DNA of 64,000 nucleotides from Dacryopinax spathularia (taxonomy: Eukaryota > Basidiomycota > Dacrymycetes > Dacrymycetales > Dacrymycetaceae), in NCBI GenBank assembly GCA_037974965.1, contig JBBPFI010000002.1, forward strand, positions 1,674,001 through 1,738,000. The letters are read 5' to 3'. The translations under genes and the position numbers were made by a program. The notes below the pieces were generated by a model, which was given only the letters and a program-made list of their open reading frames with translations, was not told the DNA's origin and searched no databases. This document shows, piece by piece, positions 40,659 through 51,846 of this stretch; position 1 is the first letter of the stretch, and each line of letters begins with the position of its first letter.

Positions 40659-42821
40659 TCACATGATAGGCAACGTAGTGTGCCTCTTCCTCGGGATTCT
40701 GCTCGGCCGAACGTTTCGCCTCGTACCCTTGCCAACGAGCCCCGTTGAGCCACAACTAGCAGGAGAGAGAAGCCAGCCCTCCGTCCTGGTTCGACGTCTC
40801 TGTCGTTCGGCAGCGGCGGCAACGACGATAGCCCGTGGGCTTTCCTGCTTCTCGTTCATGCTGGAGACGGTATCCTGCAGCTGCTGCGTGATCGAAGCGA
40901 GCGACGCTTCGACGGAGGGGGAGAGCTCCAGCTCGGCCAGGTTATGGGTCAGGCGGGAGGAGCAGTCGTTGCGGTCCGTGTCAAGGAAAGTGTGGGATGG
41001 TTCCATGACCGTGACGCGGAGACCGTTGGTCGTCGTCTCGGCGATGGGGATAGAGTCGAGGGACACGGTGCCGGCGAGCGATAGCTTGGAAACAACGTTG
41101 ATCCCAGGACCGAAGGTATCGTGCGCCACGAGGCCGCCGATCGCTGGCAACAGAGAGCCATTGGTGGTATCCAACTGCAGACAATTGGAAGCATGAGACA
41201 ACTCCAACTCCACTTCCTCTTGCTGGGCGACCCTCGCAGTGACCGATTGCAGGATCGAAGGGGCCGAGTCTGAGGGCGTTACGACGGGCAACGAGACAGT
41301 CTGAAGGAGCCGCCCCGCGCCCTTAACACCATCCTCCGAAGAGTCCGAACAACTCCCGATAAAGAGCGATGTATGTGCTTCCGGCCAATCCACCCTCGAC
41401 TGCCCCTGTGCGGAGGAGACGAGGTCCGAGAAGACACTATCGCCCTGCATGTCTTCGGTGTCCAACAGGCTAGGAGCGGTGGAAGACGAACAAGGCGTCA
41501 TCCCGTTCAGCTCGTTCGCGAGCCCCGCCAGGTAGGCTGTGAGCGAGCTATTGTCCACCGGCTCGGCTAAGGACGGCATCGTAGAAGAGCGTATGAGCGT
41601 CGGAAGGCACGGGCACGTTTCGCATGTGGTGAAGCACGAGTCCTTCGGATATATGCGCGGGTCCGCAAGTTCGTACGTCTTGCTATGGTAGTGGGTAAAA
41701 CCGTTCGAAGTGGCAGCACCCAGGGATACAGCCCTCTTATGCACCCGGCGCGAAGGGGACGTAGGAGCGAGGAGGATAATGGGGCCGAATATATCCTCGT
41801 CTCCAGTGCTGGAGGTGAACGGTCGGAAGATATCCTCAAATTCGGGGTGAGAGCGGATCCGGCGACGGCCCCACGGCTTGAGCGAGCGAGACTCATCGGC
41901 GTTGTGGAGTTGAAAGAGGCCGCATCCTTTGGCAGGAGTGCAGGGACTGTTGGGAGGAACAGGAAGGCTGTTTTCCCTGTGGCACAAGGAGGAGGCGTTT
42001 TCCGCGTTGGACATGTTCACGTATGCGGACATGTCGGAGAGATTGGCGAAGTTCTCGAGCACCTCAAAGACCGTGATACGAGATGAACGCCTTGCAGTTG
42101 CAGGCGGTCCCGCTGCGCCGTGCGAGCTCGAGTACTCCTTGGTGTCGGATGGAAGACACAACGCGGGAATAGCAGCGGGCTCGGAGAATTCCAGGGCCAA
42201 GAGGTCGAGAGGAGTGAGGTTACTCTCGTACGCGAGGCAGACGTGCGGGTCGTTCGAGGCCTCGTCTTTGCCGTCGACATTGGCCGTCTCGTTGACGTGC
42301 GAGCCAAAGGAGGTGTTAGCGATGCTAGTCGCGTTGGTGGTACCCGTTGAGGCCGCGTTGGCCGAACGGTTTGTAACAAAAGTGGAGGTCGTGGCGGTTG
42401 TCGCGTTTGACCCGCCGGAGACCCTCCGGAAAGCTTTCAAAACCATCGGCACAGGACAGAGTCCCGAGACCGACAGCTTGGAAGCAAACGGCCCCTTGCG
42501 CCCGTTCGATGGAGCAGGTTGGACGATGTCCTCGTTATGGACGTTGTTCGTCGTAAGGTAGTCGCTCGACATACCTAGTCCGTCACGTTAGGGCAAAGGG
42601 CAGGAGGGAGGAGCAGAAGGAGACTAACGAGCTTCATGCATCTTGATGAGGAGCTTGGCGACGTCGTTCGCGTCGTTCAGAGCGCGGGAGGAGCGGATAT
42701 TACCGTCACCGTCGTAGTTGGAGTTGACGTCGTCGACCGCGTTGAGCGGATTAGACTTGTTGTGCCGACCGCGACGGGTTTTGGCGGTGAGGAAGGACTT
42801 GAGCTTCTTGAGCATTATCAT
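40659..42821 (-). CDS. P2: unknown paralogue-family protein
   Basis: Exons 42821-42629 and 42574-40659 give 702 residues. Exon 1 differs from that of P1 at only two residues. Exon 2 keeps the family blocks (LSVSGLCPVPMVLKAFRRVS, LDLLALEFSEPAAIPAL, RITVFEVLENF, PPNSPCTP, WGRRRIRSHPE, DIFGPIILLAP, DPRIYPKDSCF then C-P-C, SPSVEASLASITQQLQD) but the linkers between are very different from P1. An extra Cys (CFTTCETCPC) sits inside the Cys block. The Ile codon of PRIYP is ATA, placing a GCGCATATA copy inside the reading frame (about 41650). Function is unknown. It is in tandem with P1 (period about 4.03-4.11 kb) and head to head with P3. Confidence 0.82.
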
Positions 42822-43196
42822 CCTCGATAATAGTAGCAGAAGTAGTAGTGATGGAAGGGCGGAGTAGGGGTAGGAGAAGTAGAGTAGGAGTAGAAGACGA
42901 GTGGGAGTATAAGATAAGAGTTACGAGTTATAATGGAGGATAGTAGTAGAAGGAGTCGATACGGCAACGTCTACGCAGAGGAAGGTGGAAGTCAAGAGCA
43001 AAGGTGCGCTCTGCCCTCCTTCGGAACCCAGGAGGGGTTAATATATGCGCAAAGGGGTCGAAGGTATCGTATTCCATTGCCTTTGGCAGTCTAGTCGATC
43101 GATTTGGATGGTGAGCGCGCTTTATATGACGACGAGGAGGCAGGTGGCTGGCAGGAACCAGCTATATGCGCGTCAGCGGTTTCAGGGATGTGACTG
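42522..43196 (-). repeat. near-identical 5' tract of P2 (pairs with 38490-39164)
   Basis: Partner of the P1 tract, with the same content: the first codons of exon 2, the intron, exon 1 and proximal promoter. Beyond 43196 the two promoters remain recognisable but pick up indels and substitutions. Confidence 0.9.
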
Positions 43197-43713
43197 GAGA
43201 AGAGAAGGGGAGGTAGAGGGAGGAGAGCGCGCATATATGCAGGTAGTTTGCATACATGTCAGCGTAGGAGCAGGGGAGGAGAAGCAGGATAGATGGACGA
43301 TATGACAGTGGGCGATAATGGTCGATTGATGTAGAGGGAAGTTGGAAAGACGAAAGGGGAACGGTTCAGTTCTGAGCCTTTCCTGCTTAGGTCTCAGACT
43401 CGCTCACTCAGATGTCAAATGAAAGCACTTACAGCGACGTTCGTCCTACATCTCCTCAATTCAGCTCTAGGCCTGATGATTTCCACATGGTTCACATGGG
43501 ACGCTCATGACAGAAGATGGGGAATGTGTGGGTTCCAGTTGTTCGAGGAGGTCGCTCGGCGAGAACCGCCAATCGGAGTTGACTGACAGCGAGCGGAGTC
43601 TTAGAAAGTCTCCCAGATGAGTTGCACATTACCGCCGAAGGCCGCGAGACATATATCTATATCCATGATCTGTTCGCGATCCAGATAGCCAGCAGAACCA
43701 GCAAGCCGCGATG

Positions 43714-43834
43714 ATAGTCAATATGCGCATACATCCATGATGGTCGACGCGAATGTCTCATTCCAGACGCGCCCAACGCGTCGGACGCGTCCGCTGGAAT
43801 GTTCGGCGTTACCGCTTCCAAATGTTCGGCGATA
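43714..43834 (-). repeat. R element 3 (minus orientation)
   Basis: It has TCTCATTCCAGACGCGCC, two ACGCGTC words and TGGAATGTTCGGCGTTA, then a second short GGCGATAAC tip. It lies about 0.9 kb upstream of P2, in the gene's orientation. Confidence 0.8.
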
Positions 43835-44349
43835 ACATGCTGAACGAACGAGTTCTTGTTGGATCAACAGAAGAACCCAGGCCCACATGTAGAAGCACAT
43901 AGGCATGCCCTTTAGAAGCTAGATGTTTCTCGTCCTACGTACCCAGCCATATGATAGAACTAGCACATTCTCACCATGTTACATTCGAAGTCGACTGAGA
44001 CAGATTATGGAGCACAATCGATGATCTTCCCGTGCAGCGCCAGACCCGATATATACGACATGGCCCTCGTGGTACTCCTATGGAAGATGCCGAATTGGCC
44101 TTGGTCTAGGCGGTCGTTCAGTTCTGGGCGGAATCCAGGCCACGCTAAGGCGTATTTGGCACCTCAGCGGAGACCGCGACCCGTGTCTCTCGGTGACAGG
44201 TGCATCTGGGACATTACTTTGGAGTATGATCGAGGAGAGTAAACCTCGATATGGAACGTCGTTCGTCCTTTTGTCCTAGATCGCGTGTAAGGCTGTACAG
44301 TGAGTGTGTCTCCAAAGGAGGGAAAGCAGCGAAGTTGGACGGCCAGTTA

Positions 44350-44466
44350 TATCGCCGATGGCGGAGGCAATTTAACGCCGGACATTCCACTAAACGCGTT
44401 TGGCGCGTCTGGAATGAGACATACGCGTCGACGATGATCATCGATGTATGCGCACATTGACTATCA
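44350..44466 (+). repeat. R element 4 (plus orientation)
   Basis: The tip TATCGCCGATGG is followed by TTTAACGCCGGACATTCC, ACGCGTTTGGCGCGTCTGG, AATGAGACATACGCGTCG and GATGTATGCGCACATTGACT. Its near copy in reverse, R5 at 48305-48421, lies at the other end of P3, so P3 is framed by an inverted repeat of about 115 bp over a 4.07-kb unit. Both tips abut a TA. Confidence 0.85.
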
Positions 44467-45347
44467 TTGCTGCTTGTTAGCATTACTGGCTATCTGGGCA
44501 CCTAATGGATATCGACATCTGTCTCGCGGCCGTATCGAGTACCCTGCAATCCAATCCAATTTGGAGACTTTCTAAGACTCCACCAGCCGTCAGTCAACTC
44601 CGATGGGCGATCCTCGTAGAGCGGCCTCCTAGAACAACGGGACCCATACATTCCCCATACTCTGTCATCGTCGTCTCATGTGTCCAAGTGGATATGAACA
44701 GGGCTGAGTTGAATTGGTGAGAGGTGTAATGAAGTTACGGTGAGTCTTCTGAGTACAACTGTGTGAGCGAGCCTGAGACTGCGGTAGGAAAGCGAAAGAC
44801 CTGAACCGTTCTCCCTCCGCCTCTCCCACTTCACTTGACAAATTCGACGATCATCATCTATTGTCATATCCTCTATTCGCTCTGCTCCTTATCCCACCCA
44901 TCCTACAATAACATGTATGCAAGCTACCTGCATATATGCGCCGCTCTTCTCCCTCTCCCTCTCCTCTCCTTCTGCAGTCACATCCCTGAAACCGCTGACG
45001 CGCATATACCTGGTTCCTGCCAGCCACCCGCCTCCTCGTCGTCACAACCTCTGCGCTCGTCGTCAGAATCGATCGACTAGACGGCCAAAGCCAATGGAAT
45101 ACGATACGTTCGACCCCCTTTGCGCATATATTAAGCCTCTCTCGCCTTCGTGGGAGGGTAGAACGCTCCTTTGCTCTTGACTTCCACCTTCTTCTGCGTG
45201 GACGTGTTGTCGTGTCGACTCCTTCTGCTACCATACTCCTTTATAACTCGCAACTCTTATCCTTCAACGCGTCTTCTACTCCTCTTCTACTTCTCCTGCC
45301 TCTACTTCCCCTTTCAGTCACCACTACTTCCGCTTCTGCCATCGAGG

Positions 45348-47452
45348 ATGATGATGCTCAAGAAGCTCAAGTCCTTCCTCACCGCCAAAACCCGTCGCGG
45401 TCTCGGTCAATCCGACCGCCTGAACCAGTCCACCTGCGGCTTCTCGTCTTCGACCCCCAACGAGGACGGCAACATTCGCTCTTCCCGCGCGCTGGAGGAT
45501 GCGAACGATGTCGCCAAGCTGCTCATAAAGATGCATGAAGCTCGTTCGTCCCCTTTCATCCTGCGCAGCTTGTATGGGTCTAACCCATTGAACTAGGCCT
45601 GTCGAGCGATTACCTTACGGCCAACAACAGCCATCTCGAAGATGAGCCCGTCGGATCGACCGGGAACAATGGGCCGTTCGGCTCCAAGCTGTCCGTGTCG
45701 AGGCTCAGCCCAGTTCCCATCGTCGTGAAAGCGTTCAGGAGGATCTCGGGCGGGTCGACGACTACGACTGCCACGACCGCTACTTCTGCTACCAATGTGT
45801 CGGGCACCATGGCCACGACGGATGCGACCACCGCGACTAGGGTCGCCAACGCCTCCACGCGCTCTATTGATGCTGTTGACAAGGCGATTAGAGTCGAGGG
45901 CAAAAGCTACGACGCGAACGACTCGCGGGTCTCCCCCGCATACGAGAGTAACCTCACCCCTCTCGAACTCTCGGCTTTGGAGTTCTCTGAACCCGCTGTT
46001 ATCCCGGCGCTTTGCCTGCCGTTTACGATCGATAACGAGAGCTGCAACGGCAAGGTAGCGGCAGTGGCTGCAGCTGCTGGAGGACCGAGACGTTCTTCCC
46101 GTATCTCGGTCTTCGAGGTGCTCGCCAACTGGTCCGAATTATCCAATACGTCCGCTCCAGACCATGGAGAGAACGGCCTCCCCGTTCCTCCGAACAGTCC
46201 CTGCACTCCTGTCCGAGGATGCGACCTCCTTCATACCAATACCATCGAAGAGTACCGCTCTCTCAAGCCCTGGGGCCGTCGTCGCATCCGGTCCCTCCCG
46301 GAGCTGGAGGATCTCTTCCGCCCTCTCTCGACCAGCGCCGATCACGAAGCGGACGACATCTTCGGTCCTATCATTCTCCTTGCGCCTGCGTCACCTTCGC
46401 GCCGGACGCACAATCGTGCCGTCTCCCTGGGCGCTGCCACTTCCAACGTTATCGCCAAATGCGGTAACAAGGCGTACGAGCTTGCGGACCCACGCATCTA
46501 TCCGAAGGACTCGTGCTTCACCACAGGGGACACCTGCCCCTGCCTTCCCACCCTCGTTCGCTCGTCTACGATGCCGATCTCCCCTATCTCGGAGAAGAAC
46601 ACCTCCCTCACAGCCTACTTGGCGGACCTCGCCAGAGAGCTGAACGACATGTCCCGCTCGTCCTCCCCCTCTCCCTCACCCAGCATCTTGGAGGCGCGTG
46701 TCTTGGGAGAGGACAGCATCTTCTCCGATCTTACCTCCTCCGTACCCGGTCTGGCCGGAGTCGGCTGGGTGGAGGGCCATACGTCCCTCTCCATTGGAGG
46801 ATACTGGGATCCTTCCGAGGATGTTTTGCCTGGCGGGGGGAGGCTCCTGACAACCGTTTCGTTGCCAGTCATGACCTTGGCCAACTCGCTGGCGTCGATC
46901 TCGCAGTCGGTTACTGCGAGTATTATTGAGCAAGAGGAGGTGCAGATCTCCCGCGTTTCCAACTGTCTTCAATTGGATACGGGCAATGAATCCCTCGTGT
47001 CTGGGTTCAGAGCCGTTGTGGCGCACGATACCTTCGGTCCGGGGAGCAACATTCTTTCCGACGTATCGCTAGCCAGTAACGTGCCGCTCGATACCATCCC
47101 TGCCCACGCAAGCTGGACCGAGCCTCTCACTGCGCCTGACACCCACCCTACCTCTGTCTCCGCGAGTGGGAAGACCGACGGGCGTGCCTCGAGCCTCGTG
47201 CATAACCTCGCCGAGCTCGAGATTTCTCCTTCAATGGAAGCGTCCCTCGCCTCCCTCACACAGCAGCTCCAGGACACTGTCTCGGGCGTGAACGACCTGG
47301 AGGAAAGCTCGAAGGCAACTGTCCCCGCCATCGGTGCTAAGGAAGAGAGGCGCCGAACGAGGACGGAGGGATGGATCCGTGGCGGTACGAGACAGAATGT
47401 CCTCCCAAGCCGGATCCCAAGGATGACGGTCACTACGCTGCCTCTCATGTGA
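45348..47452 (+). CDS. P3: unknown paralogue-family protein
   Basis: Exons 45348-45543 and 45597-47452 give 683 residues. It starts MMMLKKLKSFLTAKTRRG. Exon 1 is shorter in the middle than in P1/P2 but keeps GNIRSSRALEDANDVAKLLI and the splice site in the same codon. Exon 2 has LSVSRLSPVPIVVKAFRRIS, LELSALEFSEPAVIPALCLP, RISVFEVLANW, PPNSPCTP, WGRRRIRSLPELEDLFRP, DIFGPIILLAPASPSRR and DPRIYPKDSCF with C-P-C, and it ends SPSMEASLASLTQQLQD plus a basic tail. The PRIYP isoleucine is ATC here, so the GCGCATATA word is lost from the frame. It is the only copy with a good R element at both ends. No function is recognised. Confidence 0.82.
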
Positions 47453-48707
47453 GGAGGGCACGTTATCGCATCACATGATACAGTGCTCCAGCATTTCTCT
47501 CTCCTCCACAACCAAATAGTCTCGGCTTCCACTCCTCCAACGGGTCCTTGCCGACCTAACCTGGATACAATGACCGACCATCCGCCAGCAGGCCTTCACT
47601 GATGCTCGCGCGCCCCGCCTAAGCAACACTCTACGACAACAACATGACCCGGACGCCATGATCCATTCATTCTATACCAGCACTCCAACTTATTCTCGCA
47701 ACATTCCAACATTCCCGCATTTCTCAACCCGCAAATTTCCCAAGGCCCCATCACTCATAACCCCAACACACATACGTACCACCCGCACTCGATTCCTATG
47801 CATAATACATCACGCAATCTCACCCACCCAGCACTCAACTGATCCCTCCCAACGACCTCTTTTCTTCATGTCCAATTGGACGCGTCCACTTTTTTTATTG
47901 GCTACGATCATTTCAATTCGGGATATGGGGAGGATCGTGTACAGTATAGTAGAAGATCGAAAGATCGCTTGTTGTTCAGTCTCCTTATGCTTTCTAATAC
48001 ACTATTTCTTGCATCAGATTCCACGCCCAGACTGCCGCCTAAAGGGATCGCCTCATGCAAAGGCGTCCACGTGCACATGGACAATGGGAAAGAAGCACAG
48101 AAATGAATGGGAGGCGGTGCTGACGTTGTTGCTTCTGAGATAGTCGTTTGTCGGAGTTGGGTGTCGATGAGGCGGAGTTTGGATTGGGCGAAGGGGTCTT
48201 CAGAGTGAATCAGAACTCTGTAGAATGCGGCGACCGCGTACATCCAAGAGATCGCTCGGGTCTTTCCCCTTCACACGGCGGTTGATGCCTGCGGGAGGTC
48301 ATGTCGGTCAATATGGGCATACATCGACGACGGATCGCGCTCGTGATGTCTCATTCCAGACGCGCCAAAGACGCGTCCACTGGAATGTTCGGCGTTAAAC
48401 TCTTTCCGTTTGTCGGCGATATGCAAGGTGCATATATAAGCGTGATGCGCGACGCGACTTTTACGATCGCGACGCGTTCCCTCGTCGACTTGCAAGCCAC
48501 CGCTTATGCACTAATCGTCCTACTATAGTTATAGGCATACTTCAGTATGCAGTGCCGTCGCTGGGAGGCGTTATGCTCCTTACGCTCGACTACCACGCTC
48601 ACTAACGACTTATCCTGATTCTTTACGACTTATCCTCCCTACTTTACGCTATAGACGACCTTACTATCATTCATTACGATCACTCGCTCTTACGACTCAC
48701 GAGCACG
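47453..48707. other. P3 3' flank and P4 promoter
   Basis: This is 1.25 kb. R5 is at 48305-48421. The part 47860-47990 weakly resembles the flanks at 36000 and 40080. Just before P4 (48540-48700) are direct repeats of a TTACGACTTATCCT-like unit. No gene is supported. Confidence 0.5.
48305..48421 (-). repeat. R element 5 (minus orientation)
   Basis: It carries ATGTCTCATTCCAGACGCGC, GACGCGTCCACTGGAATG and TTCGGCGTTAAAC, and ends GTCGGCGATA. It is the inverted partner of R4 around P3. Confidence 0.85.
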
Positions 48708-49685
48708 ATGTTCTCCACGAAGGTCAAGTCTCTCTTTGGTATCTCCAAACGCCTCAGCACCCAGACTGCCCACAACGACGACGAGCATCCCATTCAACCT
48801 TCCCTCGTGTCCGCGCATGTCGACCACACCAACGAGCCCAACAACCCCGCTGCTATCCACCTGAATGCACCGGGCACGTTCTCTACCTTCTCTATTCCTT
48901 TCACAACACTTCACCCAGCCTCTCACTCCGCCGTGTCCATCAGCGTCAACGATGACCATACCCCGCATAGCAAACCCAAACCCGTCCAACCTCGTCCAGC
49001 TCATGCCCGACATGGCTCGCACGCCTCCTATCTCTCACTTCCTCTCAAGCCGTTATCACTCCTCTCGAAAGGCCTCAAACGGCTCTCCTTCCGCTCGAAA
49101 GGCGACGACAACCTCCACGCCAGCGCCGGGGACGACCAAATCCTAGAGGACGTCTTCGGCCCCATCCTAGTCGCTTCCGCTTCTCCCCACCCTCTTCGCC
49201 GTCGCAGCGCGACCACGGACGGCATCCTTTGTTCACAGGAAGGAGAAGAAGAAGAACGCAAGGCCACCTATCGGCTCGCATCCCCCCGCATTCGCCCGTT
49301 GGAGGAAGGAATGCGAGCTTTCCTAGCTGCGACGGACGGCCGTAGTCCGCTAGCTGGATGCCATAAACGTTCTCGGTCGCAGCCCATTCCGGCCGACATG
49401 CGAGCCTCCATCCACCCCACCTGTCCGACTCCCACCAAGGCGCATACAAGCACCCGCTCCCTCCCCCGGCTCGAGTCCAGGCCAACCCACACCGCGCCAG
49501 CACAGGCTGACGCGCTCCGTCATCCCCTTACCGGGTTGTACAACCGCGCCGGGTGGGACGCCGCCGGCTCCCGGCTGGCCATGCTGGGTGCGGATCCGGC
49601 GATGATGGCCTGGTTCGCCGATATGGCCGAGCAGCTCGAGGCGGAGAAGGCGGCGGCGTTGGCGGTATCGCCTCAGCTCACTTAG
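48708..49685 (+). CDS. P4: short, intronless member of the P family
   Basis: A single exon of 325 residues. It starts MFSTKVKSLFGISKRLS, like the K-[LV]-K-S-[FL] start of the other copies. It keeps LSLPLKPLSLLSKGLKRLSF, EDVFGPILVA and YRLASPRIRP, and a C-terminal AWFADMAEQLEAEKAAALA helix that matches the L-A-x-E-L helix of P1-P6. It lacks the LEFS block and the C-x6-C-P-C block and has no intron. It may be a shortened branch of the family or an older, separate one; the frame is clean, so there is no sign of decay. No function is known. Confidence 0.75.
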   Translation: MFSTKVKSLFGISKRLSTQTAHNDDEHPIQPSLVSAHVDHTNEPNNPAAIHLNAPGTFSTFSIPFTTLHPASHSAVSISVNDDHTPHSKPKPVQPRPAHARHGSHASYLSLPLKPLSLLSKGLKRLSFRSKGDDNLHASAGDDQILEDVFGPILVASASPHPLRRRSATTDGILCSQEGEEEERKATYRLASPRIRPLEEGMRAFLAATDGRSPLAGCHKRSRSQPIPADMRASIHPTCPTPTKAHTSTRSLPRLESRPTHTAPAQADALRHPLTGLYNRAGWDAAGSRLAMLGADPAMMAWFADMAEQLEAEKAAALAVSPQLT

Positions 49686-50358
49686 GCGCATACCGTCAGC
49701 CGAATCAGCCAGCCCACTTCATGATGATATTCCACGACCACACTACGACATTTCCTTGTATGTATGACTACAGCTCTTCTTGCGGTCCGCCGAACATTCA
49801 TGCAATCCACACAAACCACGCAATGCAGGCCATCCATTCTGTGCACTCTTCCGCACACGACAAACTCGCAACATGATAACCCAGCATTTACACATCTCTG
49901 TAATTCTGTTTGTACTTTTGGTTGTAATAATAGTCAAATGGTTGACATCTGCTGCGGGAACATCAATTCATTAACACTACACACTGTACATTGTCTTGTC
50001 CTTGTTCTACAAATTGCATAGGAAAGGATCCGACGCGTTTGGCGCGTCTGGAATAAGCCATTCGCGTCCACGGTCATAGTCGATGTATGCGCCCATTTCA
50101 CTACTACGACAAGCTCACTAATACATGTTACTGGCCATCTGGACGGCAGACACCCGATCGATTCTTGGAGCAGTCTTGTCGGGATATGCTGGAATGCTGG
50201 AATTTGGAGATGGGGAATGGATTGGATTGGGATGATGCCGTTCGACAAAACGGAAGTATGGGGGTTGTGGATGTCGCGCTCCTTGGTTGACGGATTGAGA
50301 TGGTTTGAGTATCACGCGCAGGGAGCATGTTGCGCAGAAGGGGCAAGGCGCCGGGTCC
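49686..50358. other. convergent 3' region, P4 / P5, with R element 6
   Basis: These 673 bp lie between converging stops. R6 is at 50031-50104. No gene is seen. Confidence 0.4.
50031..50104 (+). repeat. R element 6 (plus orientation, outer half missing)
   Basis: It keeps GACGCGTTTGGCGCGTCTGG, AATAAGCCATTCGCGTCC and GATGTATGCGCCCATTTCAC; the outer ACATTCC/TATCGCC half is absent. It lies at the 3' side of P5. Confidence 0.75.
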
Positions 50359-51846
50359 TCAGGCCGGCGAGAAACCCTGGAGCTGCCCCGCGATAGAAGT
50401 AAGCGAGACCTCCAGTGACGGCGACAGCATGAGCTCGGACGGCATTGAACTACGCGGCGTGCCCCACCCACCATTCGAGCTGGGGAGGAGAGAGATAGGC
50501 GGCAGGAGCGGGCCCCACCCTCCGGCGTTGTCAACGGAAAGGTCGGAGACGTCCTCCGTGGAGGCGACGAGCCTGCGGCAGAGCTCAGAAATCCTGCTGA
50601 CTGATGCGGCACAGCTAGAGGAAAAGGCAGGGCCCTCCGCTCCCTCTGAGCCATGGACGCTGCCGCGAGGACTGCAAGCGACGATCTCCCTCAGCTCATT
50701 GGCCAGCTCGGCCAGATAGAGAGTCAGCTCACTGGCGTTCCTGCCCTCCGTAGAGGGCGTCTTAGCGTGGGAAAGGAGCGTAGGCAGGCACGGGCAAGTA
50801 TCGCCTCTCGCGAAACACGACTCCTTCGGATATATGCGCGGAGTTGGGAGCATATATGCTCCCTTTGGCTGACCGTCGACGACGGGGTGCACGGGGGTTG
50901 CATATCCGGCAGCATGGCCTGCAGCGGGTGGACGAGAGAGAGTATGGGCACGGGGAGAATGAGGGACCCAGGCGATGTGTCCGAAGACGTCTGTGGCTGG
51001 TCCACAGTTCTGCAGGAACGGAGGGAAGGCGCCTTCCAGTTCAGGACGCGCTGTTATGCGCCTCCTACCCCAAGCTCGCAATACGCGAGCGCCTCCGCCC
51101 TTGGGCTGAATAAGAGGCGCTCTTTCTGCGGCACGCGGAGTGCGAGGGAGGACAAAGGCCGGGCGACGACGCTTTGGCTCTGGCTCTGGCTCAGAGTCGA
51201 CATCGTCGATGGGGTGGGGGTCACCGTCGACGTCGTCGACGGGATGGGAGGTCCACATCGGCAGGACGTCGAACAGAGAGGCGCGGAAGCGCTTGGGACG
51301 GCGGAAATCGCGTTCCAACGAGGCAATGAAGAGTTCGTCGTCTGAGGGGACGTAGAGCGCTGGGAGGGAGATAGGAGGCGAGAACTCCAGGACGGAGAGG
51401 TCGAGGGCAGTAAGGTATTGCACGGCTGGCATAGAGTGGAATATATGCGCCTGGACCAGCTCGTCTTCGGCTACTTTGATGTCGTCGGGGGCCGTGCCGA
51501 CTCGGACGACGTTGGCATTGGGAACGTTGGTACCGTCCCTCGCCACAGCGGTGGTATAGCTCACGTCCGTCGTGTTGGTGCGATCCGTCGCGGCGGTAAT
51601 GTCCGTCACGGCGGTAGCGGAAGTCGCATCAGAGCGAGTCGAAAGCCGTCTGAACGACTTGAGGAGGAACGGTCGCGGGTTGAGATGCGACAGCGACAGA
51701 TTGGGGGCATACAAGCTCGGACGCCTCGTGCCGGAGACGGCGAAGCTGAGGCTGCTGTCGTGGCTGTCAGGGGTGGGCTGAGCGACCTGACGACGAGAGC
51801 CGGGCTTGTGCTGGTTGACGAAAGACTTCAGCTTGCGTGAAAGCAT
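50359..51846 (-). CDS. P5: unknown paralogue-family protein (P5/P6 branch)
   Basis: One exon, 495 residues. It starts MLSRKLKSFVNQHKPGSRR and lacks the separate first exon of P1-P3. The blocks are LSLSHLNPRPFLLKSFRRLS, LDLSVLEFSPPISLPALYVP, RASLFDVLPMW, WGRRRITARPELEG, DVFGHIAWVP, TPRIYPKESCFARGDTCPC, LTLYLAELANELREIV and SPSLEVSLTSIAGQLQGF at the very C-terminus. Codons of the QAHIF and PRIYP parts carry GCGCATATA (about 51442 and 50831). Several Asp/Glu runs follow the LFDVL block. No transport signal or known domain is seen. It is closest to P6. Confidence 0.8.
   Translation of the reverse strand: MLSRKLKSFVNQHKPGSRRQVAQPTPDSHDSSLSFAVSGTRRPSLYAPNLSLSHLNPRPFLLKSFRRLSTRSDATSATAVTDITAATDRTNTTDVSYTTAVARDGTNVPNANVVRVGTAPDDIKVAEDELVQAHIFHSMPAVQYLTALDLSVLEFSPPISLPALYVPSDDELFIASLERDFRRPKRFRASLFDVLPMWTSHPVDDVDGDPHPIDDVDSEPEPEPKRRRPAFVLPRTPRAAERAPLIQPKGGGARVLRAWGRRRITARPELEGAFPPFLQNCGPATDVFGHIAWVPHSPRAHTLSRPPAAGHAAGYATPVHPVVDGQPKGAYMLPTPRIYPKESCFARGDTCPCLPTLLSHAKTPSTEGRNASELTLYLAELANELREIVACSPRGSVHGSEGAEGPAFSSSCAASVSRISELCRRLVASTEDVSDLSVDNAGGWGPLLPPISLLPSSNGGWGTPRSSMPSELMLSPSLEVSLTSIAGQLQGFSPA

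Larger units (their letters stand above)
42822..45347. promoter_or_regulatory. head-to-head promoter region of P2 and P3
   Basis: These 2.5 kb form an imperfect inverted repeat. The P2 promoter (42822-43300) is matched in reverse by the P3 promoter (about 44830-45347), including the block around CAGCGGTTTCAGGGATGTGA at 43170-43195 and its reverse complement near 44980-45000. R3 (43714-43834) and R4 (44350-44466) sit back to back near the centre. Six GCGCATATA copies occur (about 43042, 43163, 43226, 44934, 45000, 45122). The stretch 43835-44349 is unique with no gene seen. Confidence 0.65.
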
